A DNA stretch of 64,000 nucleotides from positions 32,620,893 to 32,684,892 of the forward strand of contig OZ024895.1 of assembly GCA_964017195.1 (NCBI GenBank). The letters run 5' to 3'. Below, in pieces: positions 1 through 9,805 of this stretch. This DNA comes from Siderastrea radians. Its lineage: Eukaryota; Cnidaria; Anthozoa; Scleractinia; Rhizangiidae. Under the pieces are notes generated by a model, which searched no databases, was not told the origin of the DNA, and saw nothing but the letters and a program-made list of their open reading frames with translations. The position numbers were made by a program, and so were the translations under genes. Every line of letters begins with the position of its first letter. Position 1 is the first letter of the stretch.

Positions 1-770
1 TAGAAAGAAATAACATGCACATATATAACTCCAGCGCGCGACACACACAGATCAAAACATTGACAGTTACTATCCCCCTGCCCCCCCCCCCTTGATAAGA
101 GCATTTATAAAAAACGTTTATTAATTTATACAACTTATATAAGTCTAGAGGGGAATTCCCTTCCTTCTGCTCTCAGTTGAAATTTTGACATGCATTTGAT
201 CGGCCAAGTTATTTGTCTAAGATGCGAAGTTTACAAAGAGTGTGTATTTTTTTTCGGTCAAATATGCTGCATTGTTGGGTGTCGCATTGTGTCATCTGAG
301 AATTACTGAATCATTGATTCTTCATTGTGTATTTCTTAATTAACCAATCTATAAAACAGAGCAAATCTTTAAATCGATCTATGTGAGTCTCGACTCTATC
401 TATATAGCTTATTCAGTTTTGCATTAAGCGTTATAACTAAACAACGTTGCTAAGAGGTTGACTAACTCTTCATTTAAAGCCTCTCTGTGTAAAAAAGATA
501 TATTTAAAGTCAGAAAAGCGAGCAGTTAATGACGTTTTTTCACTTTTTCAAAAAGTTGGTTTAGTCGGGGGACGGGGAAAAAGAATTTCGCATTTTAAGG
601 ATGGTGCATCCTTTTGTTACTTCGCATACGTTCTGCGCATCTCAGATCTGGTCGGAGATATTCGGGTTTCTTAAGAAATTTACCTGAATGCAACTGTATT
701 TTTCTGCGGCTTATGATTATGTGGAAAAAAGAGATCTTAAAAGGGAGTATCAGAATCCAGAAAGAAAATT
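1..770. repeat. Local repeat module, copy 1 (intact)
   Basis: This noncoding stretch recurs in two pieces elsewhere. Bases 1 to about 460 match 6531-6889 with small indels, and about 461-770 match 40308-40603. The shared marks include the CGCGACACACACAG block near 37, the AACGTTGCTAAG block near 443 and the pair of GGTGCATCCTTTTGTTAC near 602 and 40443. Read together, copy 2 is the same module split by the 33-kb insertion. Copy 1 carries an extra block near 235-300 that is missing from copy 2. I see no coding potential and do not recognise the family. It may be the end of a larger element or a segmental duplication around the zinc-finger locus. Confidence 0.75.
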
Positions 771-2610
771 AGGGGTTTCCGTGCATTTTTTCAGAGATAA
801 TTGAGCTTCCATTTGGAAAGAAAATTTCATATATTCTTTGTATTTTAAAGCTCTTTTTAGAATGATGGTTACATAAATACATCTGAAAAATGCGCGGCTA
901 CCCACATTTTTCTTTTTAGATTCCAGTAGGTCTTGCTAAGATCTTCCTTTTCCCGACAGTCATCTCCTTTGCAAGAATACCTCTGTATTATAAGGCACCT
1001 CCTTAAATTCACATACGGTATAAGCGTGCAGTTGGAAATGGCTGGCGTTGTTTGATATTACTTATAGAAACAAACGATGTGTGAAGTCTGCGTTCCATCA
1101 CACGATTCCCAGAGCTTCCTGAACTAGCTGCGGTATTATGCTACCGGAAACCACCCCTCCCTTGGTAGAATGGCACGTAGCAATCTCCTACCCAGGTCTC
1201 ACTCTTATTGGTTTGTAATGATGTGTCTCACGTGATCAAGAGTGTCACGGACTTGTGCTTATGGTGGAATGTTTGAATATTGTGCTTTTATTTACACTTG
1301 TTTTACTGTCAACAAGGTAAGTAAACGAACAAGTTACCGTTTAAAGATATAACTGTAGTCTCCAAAAACCACTGGGATTTCATGTGGCTGGTAATTTCTA
1401 GGCTGTGACGTTTTATTCGCGTGGACTTGTTAGCAATTCGTTTTAGTGATGTTGAGGACTTATCGCTGATGTGGGTTGGCGCGTTTAGGTTATTTTCATT
1501 GATGTTATTGTGCCTCCGAAAAATAGATGTGGCATTGGGTTGCCTTTTATGGGATTGCTTCATCCATTTCTTATATGTTTGCGACGGTAGTCTGATATTT
1601 GGAAGTATTGAAACAGGGTTGGACTTCAGAATTAATGACAGGGGAATAATAATTTATTATTTAACTAATTATTATTGCTAAATATTTAAGTAAACATAGG
1701 GGACAACTAATCTTGAGTGAAGGCTTTTGAGCACTTGCAAAAATTTAGCGCTTTAAAAATTGACTGCATTTGTCTGGAAAGAGTCAACCAAGTTATTACT
1801 GACAAGATACGTTCATCAGTACGCATTTATTTAAAGAATATGCTCGAAGTGCGACAACTAATACCGACAATACGCGAAATATTTGTGAAAAGGTTTCTTA
1901 AAATATTCTCTTTCTGTCTCAGTAATCGCACTTGATTCAAATCGTGTGGCATGACTTTTTTGTGCGTTTCAAGTATTTCATCAAAACCAATAAAATAGGC
2001 ATATTGTTTACTAGGCTGGTTGTTTCTCTAGATGCCAGACACCTGTATTTATTTGTTGGAAACGAAAGCAGAACTTTTTTAAAATTATATCTAACAAAAA
2101 CCCTTTTATATCTTTCTTTGTAATAAAATAAATTGCCTTCCCTGAGTGGTAAAATTGGGTTTCTTTATGTTCTTCTCGAGGAAGAAACCTAGACACAAAA
2201 CCACGTTTTTAAAATTAACTGTAGTGGCTTACAGCATTATTCCCCAATGTCTCTGTCAAGTTTTAGCGGAATCTGCTTTCAAACTTCGTCCTAGATATAA
2301 AGCTTTTAAAAGTAACATATATTCATGGCCATGTAACGCACATATTAGTGAAAACAACAGAATAATTTATGTGCCAGCTATATTTCAAATTTTCATATTT
2401 CTTTCAGTTTAGTAAGACCCTTACAAAACATATTTTTTGCCAAATTCAGTATCGTGAATTTGTAAGTTTTCAAACCGGATTTTCAAAAGTTTTTTAAAAA
2501 GGGTATTTACAGCAAGTCCTTTATTAAAAGTCCAAAGTTGTAGGTAAATAAGCATTTTATCATTTCCCAGGAGTTGTATATTATGACATATTTCTCGGTA
2601 CAAGGAAAGA
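771..2610. other. Noncoding stretch, probably upstream or intron of the zinc-finger gene
   Basis: AT-rich sequence with short open frames on both strands that show no recognisable protein similarity and have no codon bias visible by eye. A polypyrimidine tract followed by CAG at 2611-2623 ends the stretch and looks like a splice acceptor, so at least the right part is probably intron. Upstream exons of the zinc-finger gene could lie here but I cannot identify them. Confidence 0.4.
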
Positions 2611-2623
2611 GTTTTCTTTCTCA

Positions 2624-3607
2624 GATATATTGCAAGTTAAAGAAAAAGACATGAGCTCCAATGAAAAGAGTTCAGGAAAGAAGAATTTCAAGTGCATCAC
2701 CTGTTGCAAGAGCTTTGATTCCCAGTTCAACCTTAAAGTACATCTGAGGATCCATAGTGGTGAGAAGCCCTACAAGTGTACACAGTGTGATAAATGCTTT
2801 AGACAGTTGTCAACTTTGCAAACTCACCTCAAGATACATAGTGATGAGAGATCTTTCAAATGTACTAAGTGTGACAAGGGCTTTAAACAAAGGCAAGGTT
2901 TGGATCGGCATCTACGAATACACAGTGGCGAAAAACCCTACACATGTTTTCAATGTGACAAATCCTTTAGACATTCATCACTTTTACAATGTCATCTGAT
3001 TACACACAGTGGTGAGAAGCCGTACAAGTGTTGTCAGTGTGACAAGTGCTTTAAGCACAGGCACGGTTTGAATAATCACCTAAGGATACACAGCGGTCAA
3101 AGGCCGTACAAATGTACTCAATGTGACAAATGCTTTACACAGTCATCAAATTTGCAAAGTCATCTCAAGATACACAGTGGTGAGAAACCCTACAATTGTA
3201 CGCAATGTGATAGACGTTTTACACGATTATCAAATTTGAAACGTCACCTAAGGATACACAGTGGTGAGAAGCCGTACAAGTGCCCTCATTGTGACAGCTG
3301 TTTCAGCCAATCATCAATTTTGAAAAGGCATCTGAGGATACACACCATTAAGATGTCCTTCAGATGTGCCCACTGTGACAAATGCTTTGCCTGTAGGTCA
3401 ACTCTTTTACAGCACTATATCGCAGTCCATCGAAAAACAGTCGACAAGTGTAGTGATTGTGGTAAATGTTTCGAAAGGTACAGTACTTTTAAGAAACATC
3501 TGTGTAAAAGAAAGAAAGAGAAATTCACATGCTGGGTATGCGGTAAGTTTTGTGTTAATGTTTGCGGCCTTTTGCAACATTTGGCGAAATACTTTCTAAG
3601 AAGATAG
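2624..3607 (+). CDS. C2H2 zinc-finger protein, terminal coding exon
   Basis: Nuclear DNA-binding protein of the poly-zinc-finger type, probably a transcription factor. The frame encodes about nine canonical C2H2 fingers in tandem from roughly residue 20, joined by the TGEKP-class linker in the form HSGEKPY, HSDERSF or HSGQRPY. Two degenerate units follow: finger 10 has lost regular His spacing and finger 11 (FTCWVCGKF...) lacks the second zinc-binding His. No KRAB, BTB, SCAN or ZAD domain is visible. The first ATG in frame is at 2651 (MSSNEK). The open frame extends back to a splice acceptor (tttctttctcag, ending 2623), so this is probably the last exon and the true N-terminus may be upstream. 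A stop at 3605-3607 is followed by AATAAA at 3630. The uninterrupted fingers argue for a functional gene. Target and role cannot be told from sequence. Confidence 0.85.
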   Translation, partial: DILQVKEKDMSSNEKSSGKKNFKCITCCKSFDSQFNLKVHLRIHSGEKPYKCTQCDKCFRQLSTLQTHLKIHSDERSFKCTKCDKGFKQRQGLDRHLRIHSGEKPYTCFQCDKSFRHSSLLQCHLITHSGEKPYKCCQCDKCFKHRHGLNNHLRIHSGQRPYKCTQCDKCFTQSSNLQSHLKIHSGEKPYNCTQCDRRFTRLSNLKRHLRIHSGEKPYKCPHCDSCFSQSSILKRHLRIHTIKMSFRCAHCDKCFACRSTLLQHYIAVHRKTVDKCSDCGKCFERYSTFKKHLCKRKKEKFTCWVCGKFCVNVCGLLQHLAKYFLRR

Positions 3608-3629
3608 GAATATCTTTCTTGGAGATTGA

Positions 3630-3635
3630 AATAAA
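3630..3635 (+). terminator. Polyadenylation signal of the zinc-finger gene
   Basis: AATAAA lies 23 bases after the stop codon of the zinc-finger frame. This would give a very short 3' UTR, which is possible for this gene class, but a more distal site cannot be excluded. Confidence 0.45.
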
Positions 3636-3639
3636 AAGC

Positions 3640-4305
3640 CAGTAACAGTAGCTGTAACATTCCATATATCTTACGTGAAGTATGATTACCTTAATTGTTG
3701 TTAACTTTAATAGACCTGGAGAGTTTTTTTCTCTGCCATCGGTTTTGGTGCAAATGTCTTAAACATTCCCAAACTGAAAGAAAGCAATTTTCCAGCACTT
3801 TTGTGTCACCACTTAGTACTTCGTTTTGGTCCAAATGGTATAATTACATCAGAAGAGTGGGGAACAAAAGGGAAATTTAAATTATGGTGAAATATCTGTT
3901 ATTCTTCTACGTAGTTATTTTTGCGTTAAATAACAATGTTCTGTTGTAGATTATATTATTGCCTCCCATAATACGCTTGTTTTACTCCCTTTACAATCTG
4001 AAATGTGACGTCGTTATTTGAATTCGAAATTTTGAGAGGCCTAGCTGGGAAATCAAATGACACCTCAAACCGAACAAGAAGCTTAAAGACGTGACTGATA
4101 GAATAATTGATAATCATTTTTTTTCCGAATTGCTTAATCAGACAGCATATTTCAGTATACGCTGTTCTATTGTTGTTGGTCTTTCAGAATACGTTGTTTT
4201 GGTTTTGCGTTGTGTTCGTTTTAAAATAGCAGGTACTAGAAGCTGGACAAATTCTATCGATAACTGCGATATAAAGTGAACAACATGTATGTCGGGGAAA
4301 TAGAA
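3640..4305. other. Intergenic, nothing recognised
   Basis: AT-rich sequence without a credible open frame, repeat or RNA gene. It runs from the 3' end of the zinc-finger gene to the target site of the next MITE. Confidence 0.4.
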
Positions 4306-4308
4306 TAA

Positions 4309-4995
4309 GGGTGCGTTTCTTTGGGAAAATCCGAAAACGGATTTGTGATCCCAGATCATATGGATTCTTCGGCACCAAAGAAACACAAAATCCGAAAAAG
4401 GATTATTTTGTCATGACAAGACAGGCTGGAGGCATGCAATATATATATATCAGAACGATATTTCTCTCGTACTGCCCTAGAATTCAACTAGAATGGAATA
4501 CAAATAATTTATAAACAAGGACAATATCTGCAGTGGTTCAAGTGAACCCGCTATTTGCGTTCACAATTAGCCAAATCTGGTCCCTGAATTACAGAAATGG
4601 TACACAAATGAAGTTATTCTGACATGTCAATGCTTCTGTCTGTACTTTTGGAGAAAACTTTTCAAATATACGGAACGGAATAATCACCTGAATTTTCTTT
4701 TTCACGATCGAATGTTTTGTCACGCAAGATCGAGAGAAAATATGGCGAGACCAGTAAATTTGCATGGAAGACCGCTTGACAGATGTACTATTTTCGGATC
4801 CGTCCCCCAAAGAAACGCACGGATCATGAATCCTAAAAATCCGGATTTAGGTTTGATCTGATGTATCCACTCGGAGTGTGGATTCTTCAGATCACTAATC
4901 CGTGATTAATCCATTTTCGGATTTAGGTAAAGAAACGCAAAATCCGTTTTTGGATACAAGAATCCGGATTTGGATTTTCCCAAAGAAACGCACCC
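4309..4995. mobile_element. Tourist/Harbinger-like MITE (non-autonomous DNA transposon)
   Basis: A 687-bp element with terminal inverted repeats. The left end reads GGGTGCGTTTCTTTGGG, continuing for about 25 bp, and the right end at about 4971-4995 is its reverse complement. It is flanked by TAA at 4306-4308 and 4996-4998, a 3-bp duplication of the TWA type expected for the PIF/Harbinger superfamily. Further copies of the AAAGAAACGCA and AATCCG/CGGATT motifs sit inside (4370-4405, 4808-4825, 4910-4960), so the ends are rich in subterminal repeats. There is no transposase frame, so it depends on an autonomous relative elsewhere. Confidence 0.8.
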
Positions 4996-4998
4996 TAA

Positions 4999-5640
4999 AG
5001 TTGCGAAATAAAAATAGCAGTTGGTAAAATAATGTGGTTGTGTGCCACAAGTGAATTTCCAATCTGACCACTGAGAAGTTAGTTTGGATGTAAAACTTGG
5101 CTTTTGCCTTTTTCTATCAGCTTTGTATTTATAATTAACGTTATATATTTGGAGCTGTTGTCAAGTTTTACCTTTTAGTTACGGTTGGTTAAAAATTTTA
5201 TAAAGGAATAAAAGTGTTGGGTTAAGAGGTTTGTTGTGTGCTTTGTAGTACAAAGTTGTGAAGATATTGAATGTATTTTTGGGGGGCGCACGCACAGCTT
5301 TAAGCGAAAATATTTGAAGGATAGTAAACACAATAACCTTGATCATTAACTGGTCCTCCAGCTCTAAGCTAGTTTTCCTCGAGTTTTGCTAGTGGAGAAA
5401 GGTTTCCTTCCCTTAACAGATTATGTGTGGCGACAAATATTGATCCACATTTCCTCACCAAATAAAGTTCACTATTTGACGCTAACATTGGCAAGTGGAA
5501 TCAATTTTATCAATTTCTGGTGTTATTTCCGTCAAACCTTCTGTTCTGAAATCTTTTCTCTTCTCCTTCAGTATTACTGTTGTTCCCTTGTCATCCGGAA
5601 GCCGGGATCCACTTGTTGTTACATACACCTAATGATGATG

Positions 5641-5682
<42 letters not shown>

Positions 5683-6530
5683 TAGTGCCATTTCCATTGC
5701 TGTCCAATGGCGCTTGAAAAAAACAATCACCCATTTACCTCATTGTATGTTACGGTTGGTTCTTTCTTGTATTTCTATTAACCTTGCGGCTATTAAAAGT
5801 GTATCTGTGAGAAGGCGAGGTAACCCCGACCTTTTTACTGCCCTACACTGAGTGCCAGTGGCAGTACCGTGTAAGCCATGACATCCCACTCTGACATCAT
5901 AATAATAATGCTGGTGCTTTTTAACGATCCCTTAATATCCACTAATTTATTTGCATTTGTTTGCACATTTGGAAACCCCACTCTAGACTCCTGCGCAGAC
6001 ATTCTTTGTGCTTGTCACGCGGTTCATTCCTGTATGTAATGAAGAGATTGCCTAACGAGTTCAAAGACCATCTGGTCAAGTGGCTATTACTTTCCGCAAA
6101 ATTAATACGCAATATCAGTTCTTAAAGTTCTCGCTTTCCTCAGTTGACAACCTTCGTTGAACTTCCCGCTCGTTCGTAGGTTACCTTTTTCCTTAGCTAA
6201 GATAAAACACCTTAAGTCATCAAATACTAGGCAGCCTTCTTGTTTTCCACAAAACTATCGGAGCTGCAAGCGAAAGAACGCGTAGGTTTTTGACGTGAGC
6301 GAAGGAAAGTAGTGGTGTAGTGAAGGAAAAATGCTCTAGCATACTGCCTCGTATCACTGAGAAAGAGCTGAGAGATGGCTGAAAAGGGATGAAAGAGTTA
6401 TTTTTCATTGTAACGTTTCTTCTGTTATCGTAGTTTGTGGACTTTGGACCTCATTCATGGAAATCTGTCAAGACATACCCTCTTGACAGAAAAAATATAA
6501 AAATTGAAACCCCTTCTAGGAGAATGCTGT
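4999..6530. other. Intergenic with a trinucleotide microsatellite, no gene recognised
   Basis: Short open frames only. The (AAT)n tract is annotated separately. A smaller AATAATAAT run sits near 5899. Nothing else stands out. Confidence 0.4.
5634..5682. repeat. (AAT/ATA)n microsatellite
   Basis: Uninterrupted trinucleotide repeat of about 15 units, preceded by GATGATGAT. The poly-isoleucine frame that crosses it is an artefact. Confidence 0.95.
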
Positions 6531-6889
6531 AAAGAAATAACATGCAAATATATAACTCCAGTGCGCGACACACACAGATCAAAACGATGACAATTTTTGC
6601 ACCCCCCCCTCCCTGATAAGCGCATTTATAGATAATGTTTATTAATTTATACAACTTATATAAGTTTAGAGGGGAATACCCTTCCATCTGCTCTTAATTG
6701 AAATTTTGACATGCATTTGATCGGCCAAGTTATTTGTCTAAGATGTCAATTAAATTGATTTTGGGTTCTTTATTGTGTATTTCTTAATTAAAAAACAGAG
6801 CAAATCTTTGAATCGATCTGTGTGAGTCTCGACTCTATCTCTATAACTTATTCAGTTTTGCATTTAGCGTTATAACTAACCAACGTTGC
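6531..6889. repeat. Local repeat module, copy 2, left part
   Basis: Matches 1 to about 455 in the same orientation, ending at CCAACGTTGCTAAG. The match stops exactly where the large tandem insertion begins and resumes at about 40308. The flanking sequences therefore mark the original target of the 33-kb insertion. Confidence 0.75.
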
Positions 6890-7649
6890 TAAGAACTGAA
6901 TTCCCAGAAAAGATGGAATTCCTAGGAATTCTTAAGAATTCCTAGGAATTCCAAACGATTCCAAGACATGCAAATTAGGAAAAACATAAAAGCTTGGAAT
7001 TTCTGGGAATATATGGCAATGTGTTAAAACTGTACTTGGAATTATTAGAAATTCCTAGGAATTCCCAATAATACCAAAACTGATAATGAAAGGGCTTGGG
7101 AATGTCTGAGAATATATGGGAATGGCTAAATTAAATGGCTTGGGCTAATAAAAATGGTTGGGAATTTATGAGAATAAATAGGAATGACTAAATTAAATAT
7201 GAGAAATATTGGCAATTTACTTGGAATAGCAACTATAAGTCCCTGACTTAAATACTTGACAGACTTCAAGTTGAGGATATTTCAGTGAAATGTCTTTGGA
7301 ACCTCCAGGAAGTTATGAAAAAGGGCATTTAATGTATCACACAGTCAAACAAGTCTTAACTTGTTTTCTAAACATTGAGATATTCCTGAACCTTTGAGGA
7401 CAGGTCAGGCAAACAAAATTGAAAGGTCCATACATGACTCAAAAATTAATAAATAAATAAATTCCTTGTGTAAATTATGTGTTAGTTTGCTTGTTGAATT
7501 GAGGACACCAACTGAATAAAGGATGAATACATACATGTTCCAAAGCAGCAAAAGCATCTTATTATGCTACTATTTTCTGTTTACAGAAAAAGTATATCCT
7601 TAAAAATTGTCCATGACACAAGTAACTATAAAGTGTCTTAAAAAAATAT

Positions 7650-7781
7650 TGTTCATAACACAGCTTCAACCACACTCCATTGAAGTTAGGCAGTGTACTA
7701 GGCATGGATTTGCAGAGTTCCCTTTGAGAAAGAACACTTTTTTCCACAATGTCCTCTTCCTTTGCCAGTTGAAATTTACCT
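7650..7781 (-). CDS. Putative coding exon in the large repeat unit, unknown function
   Basis: Read on the minus strand, a polypyrimidine tract and TTTTCAG ending at 7782 precede an open frame beginning RGKFQLAKEEDIVEKSV and running to about LKLCYEQYFF. The matching stretch of copy B (about 26010-26144) keeps the acceptor and the same residues with one or two changes, while beyond this stretch the two frames diverge. That pattern suggests an exon, but copy A and B are so similar overall that conservation alone is weak evidence. I do not recognise the protein. Confidence 0.25.
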
Positions 7782-8120
7782 CTGAAAATAAAGTATAAAA
7801 TAAAAGTAAACGAGAAGTCATGAAATGATGCCTTCAAATAGATACTATTATCATACCACTGTACGACCTCACTCATGCAGTTTTATTGAAAACATACTCA
7901 GGAGATGATGTGTGTAGGGGCAGATACATGTAGGTTGGTGTGAGCTGGTCCAGAAGAGCTGTCCAGCTCTGCACACATTGTCACCTGATTACTATAGTGT
8001 GCACGCAAGTCTTCATTCATTTAGTATTTTATCAAGACCTTTCCGTAACTTTCCAATCAAATTCAGCCTTAAAATGGTGGTATGATAAAATACTTCTTGA
8101 CTACGCTGTATTAGTTAGGT

Positions 8121-8221
8121 CAGGCTGGACGGAAAAATATTTGGATCTCGGTCATGGCGCATGGAACTACTCTGCCTGTATTCCATGCGCTAGAGCCAAA
8201 TACTTTCCCATCCAGCCCTCC
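8121..8221. repeat. 100-bp imperfect palindrome (copy A)
   Basis: GGCTGGACGG...ATATTTGG at the left is mirrored by CCAAATACTTTCCCATCCAGCC at the right, and the centre GCGCATGGAA...TTCCATGCGC pairs again. The whole segment can fold into one long hairpin with a small loop. The same structure is at about 26474-26574 in copy B. It may be a tiny foldback MITE fixed in the unit before duplication. Confidence 0.6.
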
Positions 8222-8223
8222 CA

Positions 8224-9110
8224 CTCAGTCAATAAGTATATATTATTATTACACACTGTAGGAGACAATTACACAACAATGACTTTTAAGAGCATATCAC
8301 GTAATTATTGACGACAGGACTTGTGATTATTTCACTCTAATGACTTCATTTTCTTGTGGATTTCATGTTAGTAAAGAAAATGAATACAACAGTAGGTAAT
8401 GTCGAGGAAGGGATTTAAGAACCCCCAGCCACTTATTTACAAGTGCATCAATGTTTTGAATATGAACAAAAGAGACCATTCTTATTCAATGGCATGCAAA
8501 TGGGGTCAGATATTCTTAATTTTTTGCTTGTCGACCGCAGGGTCAGCTGTACCCAATCTTTTGACTGAGTAACAGTTTGATTAATATTAATGTTTGTGCT
8601 GCTGCACTGTATACAAAGCGAGCTGTTGTAAAGATCGTTTCTGAACTGGTTGCAGAACGAGAGTGCTCCTTGATGATATAAAGCTGTATAAACTCGAGCA
8701 TACAAATAATTCTTTTATTCAACCTATTCAATGGCAAGAAAATTCGACATCTCCGAATTATATTCTATATTCCTCTAAAAGTCTAACTCATTATTAAAAT
8801 TTCAATATGTTTCAAATGAAGCTCCTTTTTTTCACAGGATGTTTATGTGTGGGCACCATACTCGGCTTTTCTGTCGACACAAAATGGGCCATTCCATGTA
8901 ATGTCTGCAACTCCCCCCCTCCCCCCCCCCCACCCCCTACTCCCATTGAAGTACAGGGAAATCCTAAAGGGAAGGGAGGGGGTTTCAAAAGTCATTTATG
9001 AAGGAGTAGCTATGTCGGTTCCTTTGATCTCTCAAAAACATCTCCCTTTTTTAGTGGGGGTGCGTACATTAAATGGAATGGCCCAATGGCATCCAACTGC
9101 ATAAGACATA
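8224..9110. other. Repeat-unit backbone, no gene recognised
   Basis: Shared with copy B (26577-27440). Contains a C-rich tract near 8907-8938 whose length differs between copies, as expected of a slippage-prone run. A minus-strand open frame near 8543-8737 is kept in part in B but is not recognisable. Confidence 0.35.
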
Positions 9111-9139
9111 GTTTAGAATCTGTTCAAGAAATTAAAGAT

Positions 9140-9406
9140 TAATACTGTACCTTTATGTAAGAGAAGGTAGCTTTGCATCGAATACTTCAACTCTTCAACC
9201 ACTGGCATAAAAAGACTATCCATGTTTTCCTTTCTGGCGTACATAAACGACACGGCGATAGCCACCAAATACAAGAATAGTGCATGAGCCAGAGGGGGTG
9301 AGTGGTACCACTTAAGGGGACAAAGAGTGACGTACATTTTTGGAAAGCTCTTTACCCTTAGTACAAGAATATATGTGATAGCATTTGCCAAAGTGTCATC
9401 TTCCAT
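9140..9406 (-). CDS. Putative exon, homologous to 16843-17214 in the opposite orientation
   Basis: The minus-strand frame contains EDDTLANAIT, then a Pro-Leu-x-Trp-Tyr-His block, then LAHAL, followed by a hydrophobic run (about 18 residues, AHALFLYLVAIAVSFMY) that could be a membrane segment. A donor-like gtacag follows the lysine near 9145. The plus-strand frame at 16843-17214 shows the same order of residues (EGDTIGNAIT, PPEWYQS, LAHAL, then a Gly/Tyr-rich tail). So two related coding stretches face each other across the 7.8-kb segment. Copy B keeps only the part up to about 27609. Function unknown. Confidence 0.3.
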
Positions 9407-9805
9407 GGTTCTTCAAGGGGGTGGGGTGAGTAACATTTTTGGTCCTATCCTGCACTTCCAGTTAATCATGAAGTTCCACTGGCCTACCCATCTAGTGTGT
9501 GGGGATTTATCTTCTGCAAAATAATTATAAAAACGACTCTTTTTTCTTTGCGATCCTGTGATGTTAATTTTTATGCACTGTAAAAGTTTTTTGAGCCTTC
9601 AGTCCGAGCCGCTGACCACTTTGCCTCGTGCCATAGCCACAAGTGTAGTTGTTTCACGTAAGCTGGGCTTTCTTATGAAGAAACCGTAAAAATGCATAAC
9701 TCACCCTTCAGACGATGAAATGTGTAATGAAGAGATTCAGGTAAGACTTTTTATTGAAATATTAGGCAATTCTTAAGCTAGGTTGAGGGTTAAAGAAACG
9801 TTTTT

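Noticed and set aside
2630..2632. TTG as the start codon of the zinc-finger gene
   Set aside because: A splice acceptor lies just upstream and an ATG follows at 2651; TTG starts are not usual in animal nuclear genes.
5386..5685. 99-residue frame ending in a run of isoleucines
   Set aside because: The C-terminal half is the AAT microsatellite and the rest has no similarity.
8843..9001. Proline-rich secreted peptide near 8847-9001
   Set aside because: The proline run is a translated C-tract whose length differs between copies A and B.
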